From: Saccoglossus kowalevskii | Taxonomy: Eukaryota; Hemichordata; Enteropneusta; Harrimaniidae | DNA: 64,000 nt | Reading direction: 5' to 3' | Assembly (NCBI RefSeq): GCF_000003605.2 | Contig: NW_003139319.1 | Coordinates: forward strand, 62,550 to 126,549 | Part shown: piece after piece, positions 40,573 to 54,200 of the stretch | How positions within the stretch are numbered: the first letter of the stretch is position 1 | How the letters are laid out: each line of letters starts with the position of its first letter | The notes under the pieces: generated by a model | The model's database searches: none | Told to the model about the DNA's origin: nothing | The model's input: only the letters and a program-made list of their open reading frames with translations | Position numbers and translations under genes: made by a program

Positions 40573-41011
40573 CCAATTGAAAATGTACATATAAATTATC
40601 TTCGTTTTCTCTTGGGGACACCCAAAAACACCACAACAATGGGATTATACGGTGAACTTGGAGACTGTTATTGGAAAACAACTGATAAAATATTTTAATC
40701 GTGTACAGAACTCGTCAAATCAATTATTAAAACAAGGATTCCAAGAAAAATAGAAAGAAATAGTAAATACTACACTAATATAGATTTCCTTTTGAATAAC
40801 TGTAATCACACCAATGAAATTCTAACAGCAAGGCAATTAGAACAAATTAAAATATACAAACATCATTTATATCATCTTGGAAAAGTTAATTACATAACGA
40901 CAATCAATCAAAACAAAATTAAGAACATACAGAGAATTAAAAAACAATTTTGTCTTTGAAATATTCCTTGTTACCCTGAAAAATATTGAGATGCGCGAAC
41001 ATTTAACACTC
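40573..41011 (+). mobile_element. LINE ORF2 C-terminal fragment (decayed)
   Basis: Frame segments on the + strand match the region that follows the RT in many marine invertebrate LINEs. PIENVHINYLRFLLGTPKN (from 40573) corresponds to the IEKVHxxFCKxLLGVPK motif. GLYGELG ends at 40662 and matches the hallmark xVYGELGRxPL. Then come KYFNRVQN (from 40688) and an open frame of about 68 codons to about 40959. KLRTYRELKNNF starts at 40916 and matches the KLRTYxxFKxxF block, in a frame that stays open into the hairpin at 41011. Two or more frame changes are needed to read these blocks, so this is a pseudogene fragment. No RT catalytic core was found upstream. The copy looks truncated at both ends, which is odd because LINEs usually lose only their 5' part. 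Confidence 0.75.
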
Positions 41012-41073
41012 GAGATGCGGTGTATTCTGCTTCGCTCGTGAAAGTACGTCCGCAGGATACACCGCATCACTCG
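41011..41073. repeat. Hairpin / inverted repeat with arms of about 20 bp
   Basis: The left arm (41011-41030) and right arm (41052-41073) share the core ATGCGGTGTAT, with one mismatch and a 2-nt indel. The spacer is about 21 bp. The sequence TTCGCTCGTGAAAGTACGTC in the loop is CpG-rich relative to its surroundings, and a TCGTGAAA motif recurs after the right arm. It sits exactly where the LINE-like frame ends, so it could be the edge of a separate small element. Confidence 0.75.
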
Positions 41074-41599
41074 TGAAAATAACGAGCGCAACGAAAGCCA
41101 CGGGGAGGGTGTGGGGTTCTGTCATATATCTTAATTCCAATTCTTTAACTGTGAAAGTTAATTCAGATATATTGTAAATTACACAGAAGTAACACTACAA
41201 TACATTTCACTTTACATTCCCTTGTATTACACAACAGTATTTGTGCTGAGGCAGTTGTGGTTCACAACCATCACCAGTTCTCTTGTACTCTATCATAAAG
41301 ATATATTAACAACAAAATTAATAGTAGATACGGCTTCTTGCAATGGTACTTTAGCTTCGATCGCATATAGTCATAATAAATATACTGTACAACTCGGCGT
41401 CAAAGCTATGGACGAGAGCGAGTCAATCACCGCAACATTGAATGGCCCAAAACTTTACTTATACGCATCGGCGATGTACCTGTGTAATCTATGGAGAATA
41501 TTTTTTGAGTGAATTAGGAAAGAACATTCATTTGCCAAACATTATATTGTGTAACATTGCGTCAAATAAATATGTGTAATTTTGCCAAAACCTCGTGCA

Positions 41600-41717
41600 A
41601 CTTTAGCTTTCCATGATTACACTAGAACAGACATCAATTAATAGCGGTGTACTTTAGCTTTATATGATTGACAACAGAACAGACGTCCATTAATAGCGGT
41701 ATACTTCAGTTTTTCAT
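41600..41717. repeat. Tandem duplication, 51-52 bp unit, about 2.3 copies
   Basis: Unit 1 (41600-41650) and unit 2 (41651-41702) both begin ACTTTAGCTTT, contain GAACAGAC and end in ATTAATAGCGGT. A partial third unit begins at 41703 (ACTTCAGTTTTTCAT). The units differ at several positions, so the duplication is not recent. No coding potential is seen. Confidence 0.85.
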
Positions 41718-44694
41718 CGCCACATATGCAAACAAAATGACACAATATGTGAACATATGGATATCATGTATTCATAGAAATATTCTCGTTTTTGTATTTA
41801 GTACAATAAAACGCGACACCAGCAGTATTTTATGTTACTGTGTACGATAGGCCTAGTACGTCCACGATAAGTTTTACCCCAGATGTTTTACAAATTGATA
41901 AATTGTATCTCATGTTTGGTTCCACTTTACACATGTACCACCTGTTCTTAATGTGACAGCCACAGAATTATTACGGCGGGGTCGACCTGCCGTAGATGGG
42001 ATAGGTCTATACTCTTGTGTATACTGTTAAATCTGTGTCTTCAAACTTTATTTTATATACAGTCACTAGTAGCATCGCGATGATTGGCTTTCGCGATGGT
42101 TGTCAGAAACTTATATTTTCCTCGGAGTTGAGAATATAATGTTGTATGTGTCATTAACAACCGGTGTTAATCTAAGAATACCATGTATAATTAAAATGAT
42201 ACAAAATATATGAGATATGTAATTATATGTATAAATAATACACACTAGTGAGAAAATGCCTTTCACATTTGCCCTATCTGTGTAACTTCATATTTTAGTA
42301 TAATGTAGTAAAACATTGATATACGTTATCTGGAAAGTAATATATCCTAGCTAGTTTCTAGTGCACCCCTCATATCACTTGACAATAGTCTACAAATAGT
42401 TTGTAAGCTATAAACATGTTTCGTTGCATCTTGTTTTTAATTGGCCGTAGACGGGATAGACGGGACAACTTTACATTTACTGTTCGTCAGTTCTAAGACA
42501 CAGATGGTGACAACCGCCTGACTCAAGGTGTTGACTTGGTTTCAAGTCGTGACTTTACGTAATTCTTGACCAGTGCACCCAAAGCGATAAATTATCCATT
42601 GAGGCTGAAAGAATTAGCAATGAAACAATAATGAATACAAATTCATTTTTGTAATGAGTAACAGACATACTTTCATTTCCCTTTTCTCAATTTCTAAAAA
42701 ATGCATTTGAAATGAGACAACAACTGTACAATGTACCCATTTCCATTGCTATGTACTTATTTGAGATTTTATTATTACCATTAGTTTTTCTTTCTACCTA
42801 TACTTTTGTGTACTTGCCTTTAATATGTGTAGTTTGTTTATTTTTTCTTATCAGTAGTTTTATTAAGTGTATTATATATTTTTTTTTAGTTTTGTAATCT
42901 TGTAAGTTTTATAATTGTAGATTTCTGGTGACCTTACTGCTGTACTTTCTGAAGTTGGTGTTGTGTCAATAAGTGTGTGTGTGTAGAGTTGTCTGCAAGA
43001 TTCTAAAGAGTACAGTGACAACCTCTAAAACGTAATAGAAGGCAGGACGACGAAGCTGAAATATCCATGAACCAACACATACATAAAAGTATATCTTAAA
43101 AGTGAATATTCGTGGTTTATTTTAAGGTAGTAAATATAATGTTTACATATTTTAACCCATACAGGTACACTCACAGAAATACACATGAAATATTAATTAG
43201 AGAATTCATTATATAAGTTAAATTTAAAGTTCACAATTGGCGGTTTAACAATATTATCAACTTGTCAATGGTCGCTGCAGGATTTGAAAAAAAAATGACA
43301 TGATTGAAAATAATGTATTCACTGACAATTATTTTGTAGTAACATTTGTATGTACATGTATACCATAGGGTCCATAGTATATTTTTTCTTACTGATTAGA
43401 CAACACTATGTACTTGACAGTTTCCAGTACTTGTCTTCTGTGTTACGCAGTGTAATTATCGGATTGTTTGGAAGTATACGATTGTAATGTCAATTTCCTT
43501 CATCAATACTGTATGATGACGCTATCTTCCGGGCCTACCTGTTATTTAGAGTCCCGTATTAAAAAGACAAGGGTTAGCTGGAAATAAAATGAAGTTCCAT
43601 TCATAGTTTAAAAATAAGTTTTTACACTTTTCAGATAAAGCTTATTCAAAATTACGGACGAATAAAATAGCTGATTACATTTTACACCTTGTCCACGTCT
43701 ACGAATTTACGTGTTTTATTTATTTAAATTACATTATTATGAAAAGAAAAACAATTGATTACAGCTTACGAAAATAACCCATGCCAACCATCCATGTTGA
43801 CTATTATGTCCCAGACCGTTTACTTACTTGTCAGTGTCTGACTGGTATATACAAAATCTGACCAAGAAAACGTCAGAATACTGAAAAAAGAAATCAGTCA
43901 GTTGCCGGTACCGCGAGAGCCACAGAACCAACACAATATATCAGCCGTTGCCGTCTATACCAGCGATATGATTTTACTCATAGGAATTGAGAATCACAAT
44001 TGCATAGAAATGAATACTAAATACAGCTATTTATAATTTTCATGAGTAATGTAACTGGTATTTCCACATATTTGCTTAGTGGTCCGTAAGTGAATGTTGT
44101 CAAATTCGAGAGTGTGTTCTGACGTACATCGACGTGAACAATATTGCTACAATTTTATGCCTGAACATGTTCTATATTCACCCATGGAGGTAGAAAGCTT
44201 TTCTAATATCGGTGAATTATGATATATTGAACGCGAAATGTTCAACTTCCAATTTCTCAATTTTCAATTTCGCACTACGTCTGTAATGAAAAGTTCGTGC
44301 CCACCACAAGTGTAGGCTAAGGCGCAGACGACAAAATGTACTAAAAGTCTTAATATACCTTATGCCGGACGAAAAATGTGGCACGTTATGTGTTATAACC
44401 CTAGTCTTTAAGTTGTAGAAGACAGTCTCCCAGTACCATGTATGTCTACTACTCTTTATGGGTCACTCCGCCAACGCATAGCTTCGGTGCGTGGGAGGGG
44501 GCGGGATTGATGATATTCACGCGACATTCAATGCTTACGTTAATATTCTATTTAAACAATCAAATCTGGGGCCATTATAGACCGCAATAACTTATTACCA
44601 CGATCGTGTCTGGCCTAGATTCCGCTAGGTGAACTAAGCAGTAAATTACGTCGCAAAGTCGTATCACGTCACACCAACACCAAACAAAATTATT
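41718..44694. other. Non-coding stretch up to the assembly gap
   Basis: No gene, RNA or repeat family recognised. A small hydrophobic frame at 42712-42897 (61 codons) is T-rich low-complexity translation. Confidence 0.5.
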
Positions 44695-45290
44695 NNNNNN
44701 NNNNNNNNNNNNNNNNNNNNNNNNNNNNNNNNNNNNNNNNNNNNNNNNNNNNNNNNNNNNNNNNNNNNNNNNNNNNNNNNNNNNNNNNNNNNNNNNNNNN
44801 NNNNNNNNNNNNNNNNNNNNNNNNNNNNNNNNNNNNNNNNNNNNNNNNNNNNNNNNNNNNNNNNNNNNNNNNNNNNNNNNNNNNNNNNNNNNNNNNNNNN
44901 NNNNNNNNNNNNNNNNNNNNNNNNNNNNNNNNNNNNNNNNNNNNNNNNNNNNNNNNNNNNNNNNNNNNNNNNNNNNNNNNNNNNNNNNNNNNNNNNNNNN
45001 NNNNNNNNNNNNNNNNNNNNNNNNNNNNNNNNNNNNNNNNNNNNNNNNNNNNNNNNNNNNNNNNNNNNNNNNNNNNNNNNNNNNNNNNNNNNNNNNNNNN
45101 NNNNNNNNNNNNNNNNNNNNNNNNNNNNNNNNNNNNNNNNNNNNNNNNNNNNNNNNNNNNNNNNNNNNNNNNNNNNNNNNNNNNNNNNNNNNNNNNNNNN
45201 NNNNNNNNNNNNNNNNNNNNNNNNNNNNNNNNNNNNNNNNNNNNNNNNNNNNNNNNNNNNNNNNNNNNNNNNNNNNNNNNNNNNNNNNNN
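44695..45290. other. Assembly gap (596 N)
   Basis: Run of N. Any frame that crosses it is meaningless. The length may be an estimate made during scaffolding. Confidence 1.
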
Positions 45291-48200
45291 TTCGTTCTTC
45301 AAATGTGTTGTCTTCTTTGAAATTGACTTAACAACCCAAGTCCTGTAAAAAAGACATTTGAAATTAGATATTCAACATACAAAATGCAATATGTTCCACA
45401 ATAACCAAGCTGACTGTAATACCTCTCCAAAAGTGCAACTCACGTATCTCGCTTGACTGCATTTTTTGAGTGTGTATATTTTGTGTTACCATCGCGCGTT
45501 TCACGCATGCTCACATTTATGTCTTAATCACAGATCACTTTACATTTTGCGTAGCGACACGTGACTTCCAATAATAGAAGTTTCTTTGAAATAATAATGT
45601 GCACCTGTTGTGTAAAAATGTATGCTGACTGGATTTATTACGTAAAATTACATCAATTCAAAAGGAAATGATGTGTTGATAATTGCTTCGTATTTACAGC
45701 ATTGTAGCTACTGTGGATAGTTACGGAAATACTGCTTAGAGCGCCACTGTCGAAGTAACGCGCAGTGTCCAACGTGGGCTCCATGCGACGTGTACTAGTA
45801 TAACGCGTGCGCTACGCAACGACTGTGAGTTTTTCTCACTGAGAAATAAATAAACTACAATCTATTATTCCGAATCTCATATTCCGTTTATAGCTACTGT
45901 CTGTAATACACGCTTCCACTACTGCTCAGTGGAGCTTTGTTTTAAATAAAATTACTTTAAATTAAAGTTACTAATTTTTTGCCATATCTACAGCGGCTTT
46001 AGAACCGAGGGTAATTTTTCCTAGTTCATTCAAATTCTCATATTTTATGTAAAAGATTAATTGCTATAGGGCAGTCCTGAGATAAGGAAACTTTCGACTT
46101 GTTAGCTTCCATGAAAGAGTCACGATTTCTAAGGTTGTATCAACATGGGAGTTTTAATAAAAGAAAATATAAAATGCCTCTTATCAGCTTAATAGCAACT
46201 TCCAAAGGTGTCTCGCAATAAAATATTGATGCAACGTTCAGTACAATCGTATCAACACTACTAAGCAGTCGAATAAAATTACTGAGAAGCCGCAACGATG
46301 GGCAATGACGTTATGTCTTTAAGCTTGTGCGCAATGCACCGTTCTTATGCATAGCGTCCTCTAGCGCCCAACCACTTGTGTGATGTAGATGGACGTAAGT
46401 AATTAGTTTGGTTAATAACACAAACAACAACTATGTTTAGTTGTGTAAAGCAGGGGTTGCGGCAAATATAAATATCAAGTCGTGTACAAATATCTAGAAA
46501 TACAATTTTAGTCTAACCAGGTAGTTCGAGTGGACGCTATTGCAGTATTGCAGACTGGTCTACCTGCAAACAACGGAAACTGGAACTTTCAAATTACGTG
46601 AGTTAGTCACGTTTTAATGGGCCGGAATTCCGAGAGGGTGGTAGTGGTTTCTAGTTACTTGCGTTCTACTTACCGTTCGTGCTGATGAATGCCGGGAACC
46701 AGCGAATTGCACCGTTTACGTCACAGAAGAGGATGCCGGATAAAAACTGTCGGAAAATGCAGAACAAAAAAATATATTAAACCAACTGCCGAATGTAAAA
46801 AATAAGGATATATTTGCAAAATCACAATCATAGTGTCAGTATGGCTTAGATGGTTGAAGATTTCAAATTCGTCTATAAATGTCGCGTTTAAAGTTATGTG
46901 CACGAAGACATCCCTGAAACAAACGAACGCTTGTCATGCCTTACCTACTTCACACAATACTTGCATCATCAAGCCCCGTGAAAAACAATTCCCGATTCAT
47001 TTTAATTCCGTTACACTATTGATTGTGTATCATAGCTCAATAAGATTATATATAGTCTTTACAAGGCAAAAAAACGGTGTTGATTAAAAGACTACAAATC
47101 AATCAAAGTATTGTTACTTATTATCTGTCACCGTAACGCCATAAGATACAGCGTGTCGTAATTTTGCGGTATTTTACGGAAATGCGAATTCCAAATATGG
47201 AATGATTACGCGCCTAAGCGTCCTATAATAAAAACAAACACGGCTGCCACCATGGTTTGACCGGAATCCACACAAAAAGTTCGCTTATTCTGTTTCAACC
47301 ATTTTTGAATTCGGCATTCCCATAATGTATCTTTGGAAGGAAAAGATATGATTTTAAGTATAATAATAAGGTTATTATGAGAATACCTCAAAGTATGCAC
47401 TCAGACAGTACGCCGTCGCAGCAATACTCCTGCTGTACTGTCTTCGTGCATAATTTGAGGTATTCTGGTAATAACCTCATACTTCAAATAATGTATCCGT
47501 AAGCTATTAGAAGAAATATTCAACCATTAACAAATTCAGTATATATATATATAGTGAAAGTATTGAATTTTACGAACAATCGCAGTTTAACAGAATAATC
47601 TTTCATGTTGTATACCTTGTATTGCCACACACGCGCTCAATTACGCATATTTTATCTCACAAATTGGTTGACCGACAGATGTGTCTTAATCCAATAGTGT
47701 CAATGAACTGTATATTCGCTCAAGAATTGAATCGTAAAAAAACTATCCTAGTAAACTACTCTCACGTTTTCGAATCGTGGGTGTAGCAGTATTGTGGTAC
47801 GAAAGCAGCTGATAAAGAAACGACAATTGCTTATCGTATAATTAGACACTACGATTTCAGACAATCTATTCTACGGCATATGATGTATTCAGTAATAGCG
47901 TATTTAATTGATTATCTTGTGTATAATGTAGAATTAAAAATAAAATGTATAAGTGACGTCATCAATTCACGGTTGCTTACCTTATTGTTACGATTTCAGA
48001 ACACGGGGTTCACAGAAATAGCGCGCTTTATTCATGAGAAACATCTCAAAAATAGCTGAAGGCATCACACGCGCGTGTATGCATTGATCCAGCGCACATA
48101 CACGATTCAAAGATATAAGGCAATGTAAATCAGATAGTTGAATTGAGCCATGTAGTAGACTAAAGTTGTGGTTTTATTGTCCATTCATATGAGTAAGTAA

Positions 48201-51200
48201 GAAATTAACTCTAATTTATTTGAAATCAGCATCCTTGGATTGCAATCGAGTTGCTTTTATATCTTGCTTGATTTGACTTTCAATGCGAAAGACCTTGAAC
48301 TTTGAGTTCAAGTTCAAACCGATGTGTGTCAATCATTACTGGCTATAGTATTCGCGACAATAAACTTACATGATAATATGACTTGTTGTATGACTCTCCG
48401 TAACGAAGCCAGTCTCGCGTATTTATCACTGTGACGGGTTTTTTTGAAATTATCAACGCGACCGATGACATCACCACGTGGAGTTGCGCATGTTCATTAT
48501 TGCAACATAAATTACGACAAAATTAAAAAACTGTTTCTATTAACAAAATATTATTAGAGAAATCACATAATACATATGTTGGTGGATTACCATTATTAAG
48601 TCGCATATAGACAGCCCAATTCTATATCTATATTCTTCTTCCCCAGCAGTATGTATGCTGACCTGCCTTGAATATCGGGTAATAATATGTAATTATTTCA
48701 CGAACTCCACCTGTATTGTATGGCGGAATGACTTCGGAATTGAACAAAACTGACATGTTGTTTTTTTCGTGAGAGTAAGAGGAAATGAAAATTGGCGTCT
48801 CATATATTGTTGGTCTAAACAGAAGTTTTTTTCTAATTTTTAGTTCATACATACATACAAACATACACCCAATCAATGCCTCCAAGACTCCACTATATTC
48901 AAACATATAATATTCAATGCTAAACCTGGAAAGCAATATTCCGATAGCACACATTTTTTTTCATTACGGACAAAAATAAGCCAATATAATTTCAGTATCG
49001 CCTTTTATTAAAAAAAATGAATGGACTGGTGACGAATAATCTTCCGTTTCATCGTATTTAACAAGATTCCTCCACAATGGAATAAATTATAATAACGGCA
49101 TTGCGTGATAACATAGTAAGATATCAATAGATGAACGAGCAATGAACACAAATTGTCACGGTTTTCTAATTTAGCAGTAATTATTTTTTTATGTGAATTA
49201 TGGTATTATTATTGATAATTGTACCATTGTGCCATTACATGGTTATTGAGCATGTATAATTAATAACCAAGTTAATTACCCACATCGTACAAATTGTTTT
49301 ACGATCTCGGAATATGATTAGATGGAGCAATACTCGACAACGCTTAGTGCTGCTATTTTACTAACACTGCAATGAGTCAATACGTCTTATTAAGATTGCG
49401 TCCCAGACTGTGTCCTTAGCAATTGCAATTATTTATAGTCTATTGAGTGGCAACGTTTTTATAAGGTATAAACTTCATGAAACATATTGCAGCAATTGCG
49501 TATACACCACACCCATAAACTTCACTCTAAAGTGCAAATACGTATTTTTGATTAATCGTCACTTGCTTCTAGTCTAAGATTGGACATTAAGGCACGAGAT
49601 GAAGATGAACCTTCATCACCAGAAGATAATTAATTGCATGGACATATTGAAAACTTCAATTACAGTGAAGCTACATGAAATATTGATAGCAATGTTCATT
49701 ATCGAATTGTCTCATTAAATCATTTATCTTATGAACACTGCCCGTAAGGTAAACTAGAATATGATTGATAATCAGTTATGATATTATATATCTTTATAAT
49801 TTATTTCCTGCGATTCTTGTATCTATATTGACCGTAAATCAATATTTATATCCTACACGAAGCAATCGATATAAAATATGACGCACGGGAAACGGATATT
49901 GTCCGGTCGGTATCTATTTCATGAATGGGATAAACTTGTCAATGATTAGATGATGGCGTCATAAGCACGTGAATTCCGTCCTACTTACATGTTTGTTCGT
50001 CAGCTTTGTTATTATCCTGTAGCGACGTATAACTCAGAGATGAGCTCAACTAGATTATCTGATGTTATATGGATCGGAAAGACCGTGTTGAATAGTATTT
50101 GACAATGTGTGTTCGTCGATTATTTATTGTACATTTCAGTGGCAATCGTGTCAAAGTTTGTTGGATCATTTTAAACTGAAGGATACAACGTAGTATACAG
50201 TATATGAAATCAAATAACCGTAATGGGATTCAACAAGAACGTGGCAATTCGCTCGATGTGTCCCAATAAACGAAGAAAAACCCCCCATTGATTCCGGTGC
50301 ATTATTCCCTTCCTAAATACCAACTAAACATATGGATTCAACCAAATCCCAGATTAACCTCATACGCACACTTAACAGGAAAAACATAAACCCAAAGGCT
50401 GTGGTTACATTGGATATAGCGAAATACAAGACCATGTATTTGGCAAACAGTACATACGATGTATCAACAGCTAACGGATTTCGCTTGAAAGCTATTATGT
50501 TCGCCATACAAGTTATCAGGATGTTGCAATCAATGTGAAAGTAATCTTAGTAGCAGATTTGTCAACGCCACACGATTCACCCCGTTGATGTGCGTCATTA
50601 CAATTCAACTAGGTAGGATGTAAACAGGAAAAGGCATATGTCGCGTGTTTTGCTACATTAATTTTACGACTTCTTGAGTGTACATTACACTGTAAAGTTA
50701 TTAGGAGATACATTAACGATAAGAACACAGGTTGATTTCAACGACTGAATATTATAAAACGTGGAAACATTAAATGAAATAGTGAATTAATGTAGATAAG
50801 CAAACATGAATCTATATTTAGTTCACAAGATATATTGATGAGATAACGATGCATATACCAATATCATATCTTTGTAAATATATTGAGCGTCGAGGCCATA
50901 CGTAGACGTAGCGGCATTTGACATTTGCTGTCCATAAAAATGTTTTGTTTGGAGGATAATTGACCTTTAGATTGTTCGATTGTTTGAATGTTTAAAGCAA
51001 GGAACTTATATTGCAAAATGTGCTCCGCATATTGGAAATGATGGATCGTATGAGAAATAGATTCAAAAACTACAAAGTTTAAACTGCTAACATTTCTACA
51101 CATATATGGTTAAGACAATTTTGTCTTCGATATTTACCATTTTTTGTAACTGTTTTACTTCATTTATTTATACCCCTGTTGGTCATGTTATTATACTGAC

Positions 51201-54200
51201 AATCTTAACATATTTCATATAATACTCGTCGAAATATAATCCGTTGTTTGTATTTCATAAATTCAGTTTTGCACGTTTCACAAGATTAAACTTTTTTATT
51301 TTTATTCTTTTTTACTTTTACGGAGCATGTTTTTTTACTTCTTCTCTGCGATAAAGTTGTCCGTGTTCAGTTGGAATATTGTTTGCACATATCACATGCC
51401 GTGCTCTTGAACATAAAGTGTGCCATCTCTTTCAACCCCAAGAATATATTCGTAACATTCCTCTGAAATTGGCAAAGGAACTGACTTATTCAGGTAATTG
51501 CGAAAATTGGTGTTAACGATTGCACAAGTTAATTCGAAAATAGTGACTCAAGGAAATTACTTAACAGTTTATATGATATAATACTATTATTCTATTCTAG
51601 AAGTATCGGTGTTCGTTGAATACGATTAAAATGATATAATAGTAGTATAATGGTAGTAGTAATAATAATCTCTACATATATTTTTAAATAGATTGTCTCA
51701 ATATGCAAACAAATGTCATGGCAACTGCACTCCCGCTAAAGTAGAGTAGTTGTATCGAAGTAATCAACGTCTGGGCATGGCGCCTGGTAAGCGAGCAAAT
51801 GGTTCTTGATTATATATATAGCCAATAATTTGATCAGCGGACAATATTCTCAGAAACAACAACTTAAATTGATGAACTGTCGTTATATCTTTCTTTATGT
51901 TTTGCCATATTTAAAAATCGTGACTCATGGAATTGGATGATACGAATTCAGGAGAGGTTAAATAATTTTCACCATTTACAATGTGTTCAAATATATCTAG
52001 ATAATATTTGCACGTCAATGTTGTATTCGATACTGCACTATCATATGCTCGGCATTTAAAACCTTGCCAGATAAGTCATTACTGTCTTCACTACAATAGA
52101 ATCCCGTCATACATTCGTATTTTGTCGCGGGTGAGTGTGCTAAACGGAAGTACGTAATGTTCAGATGTTCGAAGTTAGCTCGTATGAAGGGATAACATGA
52201 GCAAAAGCTCAATCTACAAATGCGGAAGAGAGGCACCGAATTTGTATAAAGGAAACAAATCAAGTCAGGTGCACATCGCAAAATTTTGACTTTGTAGTAT
52301 GTCTAGTCTTAGATCCTCGAACTGAAAATCCAGTGCGATGAAGGAACTCAGTAACCCCTAACTGTGTAAAAACTCAATCACTGACGATTCTATAAGAAAC
52401 GGCTCGGCAATGTTCAGCTATTGGCAATAGACATTTAGATATTATGCATCGCAACTTTTAAATTTATTATGTGGCACATATTTCTTCATATGTCGAAAGC
52501 TTTAATTTAAGTTGATTTTTTTATCATTATTATTTGTCTATTTATTTTATAGCTGAAACGCGTCTTTGGTAAAGTGACAAATCACGTGAATTCGCTGAAA
52601 TCATCATTGAAATGACGCATTCATTAATTGGAGTGCAAACTCTTTTTTAGATAAACCTAAATGTGAATAAACTTATATTTGCACACGTACTAGACCATAC
52701 AATGACCTGTTTGTTACCGGTACTCTGTGAATGTGAAAATTATATGGGTTAATATATTATAATTACAAATACAATGATGACATCATTGAGGCGCAGACGG
52801 AGCCCATCACCATCAGACTAATCAAAAATATCTCATTTATAACATCAATAACAAGTATGCTTTCACAATGTTGAACCCATTGTCAAGATAATTTCCAACG
52901 GTGATTAATTAGTTTGTTTGCGTATTCTGCAACTAATAAAGTGATGAGAAAATTCAACCAATGCCAACATATCAATCTTTTCCAGGTTATCCATTATTAT
53001 GGATTTCGTCTCAACCCACTTGTTTTCAGCCATTTTTGTTTGTTTGTTTGTTCGCAATGTGAACAATACATACAAGAATACTTATATAGAATTTCTACTT
53101 TTGTGCACTGTGGCTACAACTTATTTGAAATCTTACCAAAAGCATCACTCGTAGCTCAATGAGTGTTAATTAAATATCGTTACCATGCGACAAGCTCCTG
53201 TGTACAAACCATTACTGTAACATCCAGGTATAGGTATATGAACATATTAAGCAGCAAATGAAACGATTTCTACCTAATCAAATGATTACCATTACCAATA
53301 TATCTCGGTAGCCAATAGAATAGAATACATTATCATTTTCATTGTTTGATCGAGAATGTCTCATTTGTCCCATCATGTTGGCAAGATCGTTCTGAATGTT
53401 CTCAATCACAGGATAATAGGCATCATAAAGAGGTAGAAAAACAATAGAACGATAGATGCGCGCAATATAATACTGTTATCCGGCCCAAGATATATGCATG
53501 TATGCATGCACATTTTTATTTCACCAACGAAGACATTATTAGCGAACACGTGACACAGCTACTGTCACTCGGATGTATGTACACGGTGTTGATTTTTAAA
53601 TGCACCGGCATTGTCTTGCTTCTCCATTGGTTTAGTGAGAAATCGACATCCCTACACGTACTACCACTAATCACCGGACTTTTTATATATGTACTTGAGT
53701 GTAGCATATAGCAAAGGAAAAGCCTCTTCAGACTTTCCGATATGCGTGTTTAAATCACATTGCCGCCACCAATTTAAGAGTTTCCAATTGTCGCAAGCGT
53801 TGGAAATCGCCTCACAATGTAATGCGTACAGAAACCACAACCACTCACTGGCTGTCAATCAGTACATTAATAACAATTACTTGGAAAATTTACGGCTTTT
53901 CTGTGTTGAGAGAAAAAAAAACATAGTTAGCGACGGATATTCGCGAAAATTAAATATTGTCGAATTATAATTGGGTTTGTCAATCAGCAGCTCTGTGAAG
54001 TAATCAATGAACAGAGGGAAACACATAAGGCAGGCACATCAGAATGAACCTCATATGCAATAACGCGTTATTGCATTTAGCAATCAAGTGATTACTGAAT
54101 TTGTACGTGAGGAAATGCGCGTAATATTCACTCTGAACTGAATTATCAATTTTTGGAAAAGCCTTGCAAATGTAATATACGAATCTGCGGGGGAGATACA

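Noticed and set aside
44664-45302. 212-codon minus-strand frame
   Set aside because: Almost wholly assembly gap.
48628-48954. 108-codon minus-strand frame starting with ATG
   Set aside because: No domain, signal peptide or codon bias visible; cannot be told from chance.
49575-49632. Short acidic frame ending DEDEPSSPEDN after a possible acceptor, like a terminal exon
   Set aside because: Too short, and no upstream exon of matching phase was found.
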